Positions 1-11,705 of a stretch of DNA of 64,000 nucleotides are shown here, one piece after another. Both the position numbers and the translations under genes were made by a program. A model generated the notes under the pieces. That model was not told where the DNA came from. It saw only the letters and a program-made list of their open reading frames with translations, and ran no database searches. Source of the stretch: Kryptolebias marmoratus (taxonomy: Eukaryota; Chordata; Actinopteri; Cyprinodontiformes; Rivulidae); the NCBI RefSeq assembly GCF_001649575.2, contig NC_051430.1:32862326-32926325 (forward strand). Direction: 5' to 3'. Positions within the stretch are counted from its first letter, which is position 1. Every line of letters begins with the position of its first letter.

Positions 1-70
1 AAAGACAAGTTTTGCCTGTTGAAAGGAAGAACTGCATCTCGAGAACCACAATCCAGGTCTGAATCCAGAT

Positions 71-3000
71 CTAGACCTTTCCTCTAGAAGCAGGACTGAG
101 ATTCTCGTAGGTCTGGTCCTGAGAGGTGCTGGTCTCAGAGACAATCGGCTGGAATAAATCCAAACATTTCTAGTTTTCATCAGTTGAACATAAAGAGACT
201 CAGACGTTCAGATTCTAACATGAGGCGGTCCAAATTTACAGTGTTTCATTCTGAAGCTATTAGTCAACAGTTTAGCTGATATTTGTGTTGTTTCTTTCTG
301 TGAATTCACTGTCTGGTCTCAAACTGTCCGAAGCTGCTTTATTTCATTTTAACTGAAACAATCTTTCCACAAAGAAGAAAAAAATACCTTCATATTTAAT
401 CTGGGTTCCCTCTGGTCCTCTGACCTGTTAAACAAACAGCAGATTGTCTGATGGGGAGGAATTATTCAAGAGAAGTCTCATCAGTGCTGATTGTTTGTTG
501 GTGACTGACCTTCCAGAGATCTTCTCCTGCAGGAAACCAGCAGAGCTGCTGCTGCTAACAGGGTGACTGTGACCCCCAGAGTCAGACCAACAATCACAGG
601 AACATCTGCAGAGGTTGAACAAGTAGTTTAACTCTCACAACTCCTGCTGGATCATGACATCAGTGATGAACAGGGACTTTGACAGGGTCATGGATCCCTT
701 ACTGTGGTTGGATGTTTCTCCAGATGTTTCTGTGTTCTTCTGATCAAAGCTTTCAAAAGGAACTGGTGGTAAGGGAATTTGTGAAGTGGAGATGAAGCTC
801 TGTGTGGTCGTTGGTGAGGAGGCTGATGGCTCCACTGATGAAAGAAGAAGAGAAATTTACTTCACTGAGTTCAAGATCGATCTACGTTTTTCAAAACCTG
901 TCAGAAATCAATGGAATAGTCTCTAAGTGACATTCAGAATAGTTTTATCTGTAGAAACTCACCAGTACCAGGACTTCCTGAAGTGGAGATGAAGCTCTGT
1001 GTGGTCGTTGGTGAGGAGGCTGATGGCTCCACTGATGAAAGAAGAAGGAAAGACGGAAACAAGTTTGGGTTTGGAGGAAATTAAAAATTCTTCACAGACA
1101 CACACACATTTTACAAACACAAAGAACCCAAGATCATGACAAGTTCAGAGGTAGACTCTCGTCTCTCTGTGTCCCTGGAGCCCAACAGCAGCTGTACCTG
1201 CTGAGAAAGCTGAGGTCAGGAAGCACATTTTACCTCTGGTTCATCGTTCCCTCACTGAATCCATCCTCACCTTGAATTTCTCCTCCTGGTGCAACTTCCA
1301 AGGACCAAACACAAAGCAAAACTCTCCAGAATAATTTGAGTAAAATCAGTAAAATCACTGGTTCACGTTGAAGATCTATCTCTGAACTGTTTAATTCAAT
1401 TCAATTCAATTCAAAAATACTTTATTCATCCCAAAGGGAAATTAAATGTTGACGTAGCTCATTTAAATCAAGGAGTTCTTATAGATGGTGATGGCTGTGG
1501 GCAGGGGTCCGTTTTACAGCTAATCTGAAGAAGCCTTTGACTAAAGAGACTCTGTTTTCCGATGACGGTCTCATGAAGAGGATGGTCAGGGTTGTCCATG
1601 ATTTCCTTGATTTTATGCAAAATCCTTCTTTGCATCATTATCTCCAGAGGTTCCACAGTCATCCCCAGAACAGAACCAGCCTTCTTTATCAGGTTGTTGA
1701 GCCTTTTTAGGTCCCTGGCTCTGATGCTGATGGCGGAGGAGACGACACTCTCAACAACAGACTTATAGAAGATCTGCAGCATCTTGCTGGAAACCTTGAA
1801 GGATCTAAGCTTCCTCCAGAAGTACAGTCTGCTCTGTCCCTGCTTGTAGATGGCTTCACTGTTGAGTCTCCAGTCCAGTCTGTTGTCTAGATGAACACCA
1901 AGGTATTTATATTCCTCAACCATCTCCACTTCTTCACCCATTAATGCTTCTGATCAGAAAAGCCACCCAGATCACAAAGGAACCCTCTCATTCTCTTTAT
2001 CCTCTTCATCACTCCTCCCAGTTTCTGCTCTAAAGCAGACATTACAGAATCCAATTTGCCAGGACAAACAGCTATATCCATCTAGTTGGCAATTATTACA
2101 GTGAACAAGTTGAAATAGACACTGGTTTCTCCTTTTAAAACATCCCATTCTTTTTAATGCTGGTGTTTAGTTTTAAGTAACTGATTAGGTAAGTCCACCC
2201 CCCCCCCCTCCCCTCCCCTCCCCTCTGTGTTTGTTTGTGGTGAATATGTTAGAAGTTTAAAGAAAAAAAATTAGTATTTAGTGCTCCACCATCTTTCTCA
2301 TCGATTACTCACAGTAGCCAGATGTTCCTCCACATATCTGTTGATCAGAGGTTCCAGAAGAAACTAAAGTTGACGTTGATGGGTCAATTGAAAAAAAAAA
2401 AGGATAAGAAATTTTAATTTAATGGGGATTTAAAAAACAAAAAATGACCACAAATTTCACATCTCCAGACACATTATTTTGACAATTATTAAGTAAGAAA
2501 CATGGTTGTTGTTTTTTTCGGTCATCAATGTTCAAACTGATGGTCCCCACAGTTTCAAGACCAATCTATGTTTTTTTGAAACTGTTACTCTTAAAAATGA
2601 CATTCAGAATATTTTTATCTGTAGAAACTCACCAGTAACAATAAATTCTCTGTATGATTTGTCCAGATAACATCTGTATCGTCCTGAGTCAGACTCAGTC
2701 AGCTGTTTGATGGTCACAAACAAATGTCCTCCTGAAGTTTTAGTTTTGTTATTTTCGATGATGTATCTGCCACTCTGAGCTGTGTCTTCATCCGTCTGAA
2801 GAAGAATCTTGTCTTCGTCACATTCTCCTCTGCAGAAGGATTTCATTTTTTCAGAGTCACTAAAGGAACATGCGACTGTCAGCGAGCTGCCAGCTGTTTT
2901 ACAGAGATGATGATCTTTCTTTCCATCCAGCACAGCTGTTTGAAATAAACACAGTCAACAATTACTTCTTGTTCCTAACATGATCACATTATTCTCAGTT

Positions 3001-6000
3001 TTATTCTTTTCTGACAATTTTTCTCATTTCGTATCTTACATGGACCTTGTTAATCCTCACTGATTAGACAGCAAAGGTTGCTTGAAGGTTGGCACCAGGA
3101 TACTTACTTAAAGATGCCCAGAAAGGAGCAATTTCAGCCAATCACCTGTCTCTGTACAACATGGAAGCTCCTGTCAGGCATCATAGTGACTAAGATGAAC
3201 AGGCACATGGGTCAATACCTGAGCGAGGCACAGAAGTGAATTGGCACCAACACCAGAGGAGCCAAGCACCAACTACTAGTCAACAGACCTGTAGCTCGAG
3301 ACTGTAAGACCAGACACACAAACCTGTGCACTGCCTGGATTGACTACAGGAAAGTCTATGACTCAATGCCTCACACATGGACACTGGACTGCTTGAAACT
3401 GTACAACATCATCAGGACACTAAGAGACTTCTTAAGCCTTCCAATGTCCTTGCTGTATATCCTGGTAAGGTGGATCAGTGAATTGATGTCTTGCTCAGTT
3501 TTGGCATACAGCTTGATGTCATCCATGTAGAGGAGGTGACTGATGACTGTTCCCCTTTGGAACCGGTATCCATAGCTACTCTTTGCGATGATCTGGCTGA
3601 GGGGGTTTAGACCCTTGCAGAACAGGACTGGAACAAAGCCTCAACTCAGTATATGCCGTATTTGATGCTGACATGCAATTGGCTTTGAACTGCCCTCTCT
3701 AGAGTTGTCTTCCACATTCCTATTGAGTTCTCAAGGAAGGCTCTTAGTGTCCTGTTGATGTTATACAGTTTCAAGCAGTCCAGTATCCATGTGTGAGGCA
3801 TCAAGTCATAGGCTTTCCTTTGGTCAACTAAAGGAAAGCCATGTCTGGTCATGTCTGGTCTTACAGTCTCGAGCTACAGGTCTGTTGACCAGTAGCTGGT
3901 ACTTGGCTCCTCTGGTGTTGGTGCTAATTCCCTTCTGTGCCACGCTCATGTATTGACCCATGTGCCTGTTCATCTTAGCTCCTAAGATGTCTGATAGGAG
4001 CTTCCATGTTGTACAGAGGCAGGTGATTGGCTGGTAGTTGGAAGGAATTGCCCCTTTTTGGAGGTCTTTCATGATCAAGACTGTCTGGCCTTGGGTCAAC
4101 CACTCAGGGTGGGTCTCTTCCATCAGTAGCTGGTTCATTTGACCTGCTAGGTGCTCGTGGAGAGTGGTCAGTTTCTTCAGCCAGTAGTTATTTATATGTT
4201 TAGTCTTTCAAAGATCCATCCACCCATTTTTCTTCATCTGCTTCTCTTTTCCAGGTCGCAGGGAGCTGGTGCCTATCTCCAGCAGACACTGTGTGAGAGG
4301 TGGGGGACACCCTGGACAGGTCTCCAGTTCATCACAGGGACACATAGAGACAACCTACTATTTACACTCCAACTCACAGCTAGGGACAACTTAGAAATAC
4401 CAATAAACCTAACATGCATGTTTTGGGTCTGTGGGAGGAAACTAAAGTACCCGGTCTAAACCCACACATGCACAGGGAGAACATGTAAACTCTAATCCGG
4501 GAGATAATCCTGCAACCTTCTCACTGGGAGGTGACAGCTCTAACCACTGTGTCACATCTTTCAAAGATTAATAAGCAGATTGAACAGAAACTCACCATCT
4601 GCAACAACGACTCCAAATTCTGCATATGTAGCTGATGATGGAGAGTCGCCCAAACCACATTTGTACAGTCCTGAGTCAGACTGGGTCAGGTTTAAAACTC
4701 TCACAGTCAAACCAGGAGATCCTGGATTAAAATCCTCAAATCCATCCTCTTTATAGTCAGTCTGGTATCTTCCACTTTGAGCTGTTTTCTGATTTGTTGT
4801 AATGAAAATATTTTCTCCTTCGCAGTTTTCTCTGCAGAAGATCTTCTGTCTTCCATATAAACGAGGAAAGGAGCATTTAATAGATAATTTTTCACCAGGT
4901 TCTCTGTAGTAATGATTCTGTGCGTCAACAGTTCCAACCTGCAGAGCTACAGAAAACATCAATAGTTAATATTAGTTCATCTGAAAAAGATCACAGAGAG
5001 ATCTCAACCAGGGACGGCTGGTATCAGTGGGCTAATGGGGCTAAGCCCTCCCTGGTGTTTACAATATAAATGTTAAAATACCTAATGAACACAAATTTAA
5101 AATATTGTATCACATTTTCTGAAATTTACAACAAAACTGGTGCCAGTTTCGAGAAAAACCCAAAGTCTTTCCAACGGGCTAACTTTTTACAGCCCCGTTC
5201 AGCCCCTTGTTTTGCCTGGTACAGAATGATTGACACCTGTCTTGTCCCGCCCCCTCGGTTTGCTGCTCATTTGGGCTAATTTAGCTCAGCCCAGGGTCAG
5301 CCCAAGGCCTCAGGCTTCAGCCAATGAGGGTGGACGGACAATAACGTGCCCAGAGCGCGAGTGTACGTGGGCGTGGTTTATCGTGGACTGAAATAACTGC
5401 AATAGCGAGCAAGATAAAGATAAACAAAGTAAATTATTTAATTTCTCACCCGTTTTCCTTAATGTCTTTGGGGGACAAACTGGAAGTGAAGAAGTTGGGA
5501 GCAGATAGACCCAAGGATATTCAAAGTTTTCCTGTGACCTGGTTTCAGTGAAGGGACTGGCTAACAGCAAGTGTAGCTAACAGATCTTTAACGAGGTGGT
5601 TATTAACATTTTTGGATCCCAGAAAAGTTGTCGGAGTGAGCTTCTCTTTACATAAAGTAGGATTCATTTTAAAGAAAAGAAGCAATTTCCAATATTGCAT
5701 GTCTTGTTTGATTTTACCTTATCAGTGTGATTAGTAATTGTGTCAAGGAGTGTGGTGCAGTGTTATTCAAAGCTGTTTGACTGGGAAAAATCATCTGAAA
5801 TTATTATAACTGAAACATTTAATGAAGGGAGTGAAGTATTGGAAAACTGACCGAGGCTCTGTGTAAGCTTGGTTTTTGGTGGTGGTTTGTTTTAAAGGTT
5901 GTCTTGGTGATGAAAAAGAAGATAATTTCAAATTATAGCAGGTTCTGTTGTTGGAATCCAAACTGCAGTGTTTTATTATACTACTCTGATGAAATTTAAA

Positions 6001-7696
6001 ATAAAAAACTCTTTCAACAAATGCAATATAATAGCAGAAAGAAACAGTTTCCTCTATTGCTCAAAACGTGAAACATGTCAGTTTTGCAGTTTTTAGGATA
6101 AATGTCAGCAACTTTAGCCAGAATTTTTTTCCCAAAGTGTTTTTTTTTTATTATTTTCTTAGGGGATAATAAAAAGGGTGGTGATTTTTTTTTTTTTTCC
6201 CTAAAATCCATCTTGAATTTCAGAAACGTTTGTTACACTTGCAATGGATGGACATACTGTATATTGCATGATACACTAGTGTGCACTTCCTTAGCCTTAT
6301 GCACAGTTATAACATAAAACCCCATATATATGCAAGAAAATGGCTTTTAAATAGCTGTCCACTATGCATGAAAGGATTAATTATATTTCTGCTTTTTTTT
6401 TTTTAGAACAAACTTCTCTAATTTATAAAAGTCAGTGAAAGTCCAAAAGTTACAAACAGTCATTGAAAAAGGGAAAGTACTTGAAATAACCCAGAAAGCA
6501 GTTTTTTAATAAGTCTTAATAAGCTGTAAAATAAAGATGATGACTTTTTATAACCTGCAGACATTATTTTGAGCAAACAGGGAAGAACAAGAAATTCATG
6601 AATCTGTTTCAGTAAGCTGGATGAAAAACACACTTTTTTTTATTTTTGTACATTGTCTCATTAAACCTTTTATTTTATTACATTATCATGTCTTGGTGAT
6701 AAAGCCCTGAAACACAAAACAATATGCAGCTCATGAAGGTGAAGGTAGATGGTCAACCTGCAGGAAATTAAGACTCTTTGCATAGAAGCAGAAATAATCA
6801 TTGTTGCTTGTTTATTAATGTTTTGTGTAAAAGTACTTTTGAATATATAAATAATTGTTGGTAAAAATCAAATTTAAAACCCAGTCAATATAATGTTTTA
6901 TTCTACTTATTATTATAATTAGGTTTTGTTTCCCCATCATTGATTTGAAAATAAGTCCAGATAAGGCAGGGTTCTTTTGGAGTCCTATCAATATTATCTT
7001 TTAACACGTAAAAAATGAGAACACTGACTTTGTGCACATTAACTAGTTAACCGTGACTCAGAGCAGAGCTTCTCTTTAATGCAGTAGTTTTCAGGCTGCA
7101 GGGTGCCCACCCCTCTCTGGAGGTACGCAATGTTACTCAGTTGGTATTTTAAATTTTTTGTTGTCATTTGTCATTGTTCTGTTCAAGCAAACCTTGAGGT
7201 TAAGAGAAAACAGTGAAGAATGGTTGTAATACTGTGTATAATTTTATTAATGTGCAAACAAACATAGTAATGCTTGAATACTTGATATCCAAGCGTTACT
7301 ATGTTGTTTTTATTTTTTGGGGGGGGGGGGATTTTAATTCTCCAGAAGATGGAAAAAGTCTGAAACACTGTTTTAATGGAACATTTAAAGTCTAAAGCAC
7401 ACCTGAAACCATACAGTTATTCCTTCTGAAATTTTTACTGTTTTTACTTTTTCAGTTATCGACTCCTTCACAGACCACTGAACTGTTTTTCTGTTTAAAT
7501 TTAAAAATAAAGTCTATTTTTTAAATAGGCAACAGTCAAACAATAATTATAATGTTTATGTTTAAAAAAAACAAACAGTTATCCAGTAATAAAATGACTC
7601 CAAACATTATGTTTGAAAGACAGAATGAAAGAAATATATAAAGTAAATTTACTCACAGAGGAGGAAGAAGCCGAACCAAGTCTGACGGATGCTCAT
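71..7696 (-). CDS. CD300/pIgR-like immune receptor, two V-type Ig domains, complete
   Basis: Eight coding exons, all in phase: 7657-7696, 4596-4946, 2633-2935, 963-1031, 703-834, 510-605, 388-419, 71-148; 366 aa. Residues 1-22 are a signal peptide (starts MSIRQTWFGFFLL). Ig domain 1 is about 23-127 and Ig domain 2 about 131-231. Each has the canonical Cys pair (SIKCSF/GLYKC; TVACSF/GRYRC) plus the extra close Cys pair typical of CD300 and pIgR (FCRENC; FCRGEC). Residues 232-298 are a Ser/Thr/Pro stalk from two similar exons. The membrane span is about 301-320, followed by CRRR. The tail ends with QDQTYENLSP (Tyr about 355) and a stop at 71-73. CD300/CLM and fish pIgR-like receptors bind lipids or polymeric Ig on leukocytes and epithelia; the ligand here is unknown. 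One YxxL motif without an ITAM partner suggests a weak or adaptor-dependent signal. The start is the only ATG that opens a signal peptide ending in a good donor. The gene lies tail-to-head with the next minus-strand immune gene. Confidence 0.86.
703..1037 (-). repeat. Tandemly duplicated stalk exon of the Ig receptor
   Basis: Exons 963-1031 and 703-834 open with the same roughly 53 bases, coding EPSASSPTTTQSFISTS, after the same acceptor flank (ctttcatcag). The downstream copy is longer and its last part is unrelated. The donor flank of the 963-1031 exon also matches the donor flank of the Ig2 exon at 2595-2632, so the duplicated unit probably included intron ends. Confidence 0.85.
1160..1388 (+). 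mobile_element. LINE reverse transcriptase C-terminal fragment, degenerate
   Basis: Broken plus-strand reading contains QQLYLLRKLRS followed by pieces such as ESILTLNFSSW, a pattern found near the C-terminus of L2/Rex1-like LINE proteins. It has several frame breaks. It abuts the minus-strand LINE end at 1389, head-to-head, inside intron 3 of the Ig receptor gene. Confidence 0.55.
1389..1941 (-). mobile_element. 3' end of an L2-like LINE, intact C-terminal reading frame
   Basis: An open frame of 157 codons (minus strand, 1941 to 1468) contains EEYKYLGVHLDNRLDW, the thumb-side motif that follows the reverse transcriptase domain in jockey/L2-type LINEs. It also contains SRLYFWRKLRSF and ARDLKRLNNLIKKAGS. 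Downstream is an AT-rich 3' tail with tandem ATTGA-type repeats at 1389-1413 and the short 3' segment at 1414-1447 common in fish LINEs. The copy is 5'-truncated, as usual for target-primed insertion, and lies in an intron of the Ig receptor gene. Confidence 0.75.
2198..2225. repeat. C-rich simple repeat
   Basis: A run of C followed by (CCCCT)n. It is intronic and may be prone to length errors. Confidence 0.85.
3060..3430 (+). mobile_element. LINE reverse transcriptase fragment, plus arm of an inverted pair
   Basis: The broken reading contains PITCLCTTWKLLSGI, MNRHMGQYLSEAQK, NTRGAKHQLLVNRPVARD and DYRKVYDSMPHTW. These are the fingers-palm part of a non-LTR reverse transcriptase (family not assigned; close to proteins often labelled type-1 element R2). 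The same protein segment is coded on the minus strand at 3440-4140, so the two arms form a fold-back. Confidence 0.72.
3431..4150 (-). mobile_element. LINE reverse transcriptase fragment, minus arm of an inverted pair
   Basis: Minus-strand frames give MKDLQKGAIPSNYQPITCL, MNRHMGQYMSVAQKG, NTRGAKYQLLVNRPVARD, a deletion, then DQRKAYDLMPHTWILDCL. After a frame break comes a diverged active-site region (MDDIKLYAK, about 3500-3530). Several stops show that it is dead. It lies between the two Ig exons of the receptor gene. Confidence 0.72.
4205..4560. repeat. Interspersed teleost repeat, class not assigned
   Basis: The segment has the familiar order seen in many fish genomes: a part near 4250-4290 with ggtcgcagggagctggtgcc, then ggacaccctggacaggtctc, cctaacatgcatgttttggg and gggagaacatgtaaactc. 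It is non-coding; the open frame across it is chance. A shorter relative (accagttccctgcgacccgg) lies near 53700. Confidence 0.6.
5005..5345 (+). repeat. Dispersed repeat, copy A (probable DNA transposon remnant)
   Basis: It begins near agggacggctggtatcagtg and contains a GGGCTAA..TTAGCCC-like motif. A diverged copy lies in the opposite orientation at about 24890-25140. Its coding potential is nil. It sits in intron 1 of the Ig receptor gene. Confidence 0.55.
5350..7650. other. Intron 1 of the Ig receptor gene, AT-rich, no recognised gene
   Basis: Scattered poly-T and poly-A runs and a G run near 7319-7330. One hairpin is listed separately. I saw no exon with flanking splice sites and family similarity. 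Confidence 0.6.
7261..7305. other. Short inverted repeat (16-bp arms, one mismatch)
   Basis: The arms 7261-7276 and 7290-7305 are reverse complements apart from one base, with a 13-nt loop. This could be a small palindromic element or chance in AT-rich sequence. Confidence 0.6.
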
Positions 7697-7859
7697 GTTG
7701 AGGTTCTGATGGTTTATGCTGCATTTCTTACATTATCATATTTTACTTCTTCCTTCTAGAAACGGGAACACGTCAGCCTTCCTGATTTTCAAGCTTGTCA
7801 GCTGCAGCCTCATTCTTTGATTTACAGAAAACTGAGAATGGATTTTACTGGTTATAGAT

Positions 7860-8310
7860 GTGAGGATTCCAGGTTGTTGTGCTTACCAGGCAGAGGTAAT
7901 TGTTCTCAGCTGGATATACCACCTGGCGGGTATTTAAACTCCAGTCTGACCTGGCGCTGGATACTATTTGGTAGCTCAACCTGGCCTTAGCTACGTGAAC
8001 TTAACTTGTGTTTTAAGTATTTTGAATCCTACCTTGTGTCTTCTATGTTTTTGCAGTCCTCGTGCCTCCTGGAACTCCGTTTTTGGACTTCTGCGAAAGA
8101 AACCAGGAGTTCTTGCTTACCTGGACGCCGCCGCTTGTGTCCTGTTCAGGATCCTCTACCTGCCGTGCTCTGACCTGCCACTCTCCGCCATTCAGAACAC
8201 AACCTCGCCAACTACACCTGGAGTCCTTCTCCCTCTCAAAGCCAACGAAACAGAATCAGCACAGTGAGAATAATCGTCTGTGCTGAACGAGGCTGCCAAT
8301 GACGTTTGTT
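7860..8310. other. GC-richer segment, possible solo LTR or other repeat; no gene recognised
   Basis: The base composition differs from the AT-rich flanks. Two overlapping short plus-strand frames exist, but neither resembles a known protein. I could not find a clean pair of ends, so the class is left open. Confidence 0.3.
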
Positions 8311-8359
8311 CTTACCAGGTGAGGTGCTCTTTCTGCTCAGCAAGGGAGTTAAGATGACA

Positions 8360-8520
8360 TACGCACACACAAAAACAAATGCAACAGATACATGCTGCAA
8401 AAGAAAAATGCTGCAGTAACAGAAAATAGGCAGAAGCAAAAATATACAACCAACAAAACAAATGCAAAAGAAAAATGCTGCAAACACAAAAATCAACTGC
8501 AAACTCACTCCACGAAACGA
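8360..8520. repeat. Degenerate minisatellite with AAAATGCTGCA-like units
   Basis: The units around atgctgcaaaagaaaaatgc recur three to four times, mixed with acaaaacaaatgc units. Non-coding. Confidence 0.5.
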
Positions 8521-8704
8521 AAGTGCACCAGATCACCAGGGACTCTAGGTTGGATATTTGTGCTCCACAGATTCAACAATGTGTTCCTGACATTTGACCT
8601 GGTGCTGCTCACCTCCTATCTCCTTCCACCTAAACACTTCGAAACCATCAACAAATTAACAAACCAATGTCACGTGCAAAACAAAAATTAAATCGCCTTT
8701 ATGT

Positions 8705-9130
8705 CATGTGAACTTCTGACCCTGTCATAAGGCGTGGAGACGGAGGTGAACCCAGAGCGCAGACTCATGTTTTAAAATAAAACTAATTTATTAAAGTAAA
8801 CTATAACCAAAACAAAAGGCTGGCGTGGCAGCAAAAATACAAATAAAAATCCAGAAACACAAGGAAAGCATGGAACGAGGATGACCCAGTGACAAGTGAC
8901 AAAACAGAGACCAGTTTTAAAGACAGAGGGAAGATGATTATGGGATGCAGCTGTGGACTAAACGAGGAGCAGGTGAGGTGGGCGTGGCAGGCATGAATGG
9001 AAAACTACTGGGGAGGTGAATGATGACAAGAAAACAGAAAACCAACAGACAAACCAAAACAAGAAACCAGACTCAAACAAGGAACCCCAAACAAAGAACA
9101 AAACACCTACATTCATGACAGACCCAGAGT
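8705..9130. repeat. Interspersed teleost repeat (gagcgcagactca... type)
   Basis: The segment holds cccagagcgcagactcatg near its left end, then ggctggcgtggcagcaaaaa, an A-rich body and a right part ending near cctacattcatgacag. Related but inverted pieces flank the RTE insertion at 14310-14655 and 15196-15290. Probably a non-autonomous DNA element; class not assigned. Confidence 0.5.
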
Positions 9131-9131
9131 T

Positions 9132-9330
9132 AATGTTGAATTGTTTCAGTAGACTGGACAAATAAGACACAGCTAATTGTATCTGATTTTAAAGCATTTC
9201 TTGTTTTATTATTTTATGAAAAAAACACGTTTTTTTTCTCAATAGCTTCCATGTCTTGAGACCAGGTCGTGAAAAGTTTCATTAGACTGGACTAATAAGA
9301 CACACCTACCTAATGAAACAATTCAACATT
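9132..9330. mobile_element. Palindromic MITE-like element, 17-bp terminal inverted repeats
   Basis: The ends 9132-9148 and 9314-9330 are exact reverse complements over 17 bases. The inner parts also pair loosely (agactggacaaataagacac near 9151 recurs at 9281). There is no coding capacity. Confidence 0.55.
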
Positions 9331-9599
9331 ACCTTTTCATCACAAAATATAGAAATACAGTTCGGATTAAATTTAAATCATATTAACTAGTTTGTCAAAC
9401 AATTATAATGATATTCACATTAGATAGAGAGAAAAATAGAAAAGAGGAGCTTTCAAACTTGATGAAAATGATGAAATTATAGAGCTTTTTACTGTAGCAT
9501 TCAGAGGATGACACTTTTTCACCACAAAGACTGAAATGTTCAAATTAAAACGAGCAGAACAGAAACTAATATCAGCAAATCGTAACTAAAGCAAAACTG

Positions 9600-9905
9600 T
9601 CCCTAAAAGATAAAATAAAAAAAAACTGTAGCTACAGCCAAAAATGAGCAAAATCAAAGCTAAAGCTAAAAGTAGCTAAACTATGGCTAAAAGCTAAAAT
9701 TACAAAAATAGAAACTAAAAGTTAAAGTTAGCAAAATCATAGAAAAAATTTAGTTAAAAGCTAACATTAACAAAACAGTTGTGAAAAGTTAACATCAATA
9801 AAACCATGGCTAAAAGCTAAAATGATTTGAAAAGCACCTAAAGGCTAAATGTAGCATTTAGCTATTTTAGCTATGGCATTAGCCATAGCTAAAATCTAAA
9901 AGGAG
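9600..9905. repeat. Degenerate AGCTAAA minisatellite
   Basis: Many imperfect copies of ctaaaagctaaa-like units. Reverse-complement relatives occur at 13270-13530, and a weaker patch lies at 50080-50240. Confidence 0.7.
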
Positions 9906-10735
9906 CAGAAGAAGATGAAGATAGAGCAAGTCTGCTGAAAATTTCAGAGAAGAAGAGATCTCAGTGTAGTACTACAGATGTTTCTTAAAAATAAAGTTTA
10001 ATAATTAAAAAACTGTAAAAGTTACAAATACTAAAAGTCATAGCACATCAGTCCTGATCAAGTTAAATGAACTGATATATGAATGGTTAAAATAGTACAA
10101 AGTTTGATGGCAAAAAACTTACAGAAGAAGCTATAAACAGAAAATATTAACTTGAACTGCCTCAAGTATGGAAACCTGGAAGGCTCAATCCTAAATACTT
10201 TTTTTTCTTTTTTACAAATACTATAAATAGTCCTAAAACAAGAAGGTTATATCATCATCACTTATTTACACTTGAGTCTTTTTTACTGGTAGTCAGAGAT
10301 ATGATTAGATGGATACTCAGACATTGATTATTTGCTTTGTGGTCAGTTCATTAAAGGATTATTGCAATAACAAATAATCACATTATCATGGAAAAAAAAG
10401 AGTAGGAGAAAGTAAAGATTACTTTCCCAGTAAGGTCTGTTGTACTTGGATATTTTACTTTGTATTAGCAGCTTTCCTGCATATGACACCACATCACTTT
10501 TTAATCATGTTACAGGTTGACGGTATGAAAGAACAAATCCCATTTAAGGGGTAGACACATCTTTGGATAGAAATACTGATTCAATTTCCAAGGGCTTGTT
10601 CTACTTTTCTTCTCGACTGCACTGATATTTTTATTTTTTACAAAATTTACAAAACTTGAATCTGGCTGCACACCAGACTCCTGTTCACTGGGCAGTAATG
10701 AGTGAAAATCTCTGCAGGTTGTCACTTCATCTTGA
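9906..10735. other. AT-rich intergenic stretch, no gene recognised
   Basis: Short chance frames only, including a 71-codon minus frame at 10510-10725 that resembles nothing I know and has no splice context. Confidence 0.5.
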
Positions 10736-11244
10736 CTGATTGCAGCCCAGTGATGACTCTTATTCCAGATTAACCACCATCAGAGCGTCGCTGATTTCAT
10801 CCAAACATGAAGTCATCACGCCGTCCAATTCTGATGATTCCTCTGCAACTTACTGATCTCCGCTCCATCTATCAATGATAAACACAAATCAGTCACAGAG
10901 TCCAGAATGTTGTCCCGTTCTTGTCTGATGTAAAAGCTGTTCAACATTCCTGGGCTCTTTGCTGGAGTTTTTGTTTCATGATGCAGCAAATGTTTTCCGT
11001 TGGTTGGAGATCTGGACTCTTCTGCTACAGAGCCACGCTGTTGGAGTGATGCAGTCTGTGGTTGAGCATTGTCTTGCTGAAATATGCAAGGCCTACCCTA
11101 AAAAAATATGTGGTCTGGATGGGCACATATGATTTGACTGACCACAAAACAGTTCTCCTCTTTGCCTCAGTAAATGGACTTCAATAGACTTTGACCCAGA
11201 GAAGACGGCAGCACTTCTTAACGGTGTTCATATATGACTTAGTG

Positions 11245-11705
11245 CAGGGGTGTCAAACCCAGAGACGCAAGGGGGCCAAAATTAAAAATTTGGTCCTAGT
11301 CAAGGGCCAATCACGATCAATATTTATTAAAAATTACATAAATTAATTGGTTTTAGATGTATTATGTCAAATTATTCATATAGAAATATCAATTACCTTT
11401 CCCCAGATACAGATTATACAGAATTTAGAGCAAACANNNNNNNNNNNNNNNNNNNNNNNNNNNNNNNNNNNNNNNNNNNNNNNNNNNNNNNNNNNNNNNN
11501 NNNNNNNNNNNNNNNTGATCATACAGAAATTAAAACTATATATTGTTGGCTTCTAAGTCACTGTCAAGAGAAAACTTCACTAATTAGGCTCAGTTTTTTA
11601 AAGCAAAATAAGAATCAGAGACTCGATCTGAACCAGACTAGAGGGCCGGATGAAATGTTACAGAGGGCCGGATCTGGCCCGCGGGCCTTGAGTTTGACAC
11701 GTGTG
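11245..11705. mobile_element. Non-autonomous hAT element with perfect 8-bp target duplication
   Basis: The ends are CAGGGGTGTCAAA and TTTGACACGTGTG, imperfect inverted repeats. It is flanked by ACTTAGTG at 11237-11244 and 11706-11713. The subterminal gggccggatctggcccgcgg is typical of this vertebrate hAT group. It sits inside the older transposon at 10740-12540, so it is younger. Bases 11437-11515 are N. Confidence 0.85.
11437..11515. other. Assembly gap, 79 N
   Basis: A run of N inside the hAT element. Confidence 1.

Noticed and set aside
5310..5570. 86-codon minus frame in intron 1 of the Ig receptor gene
   Set aside because: No similarity; overlaps the end of a dispersed repeat.
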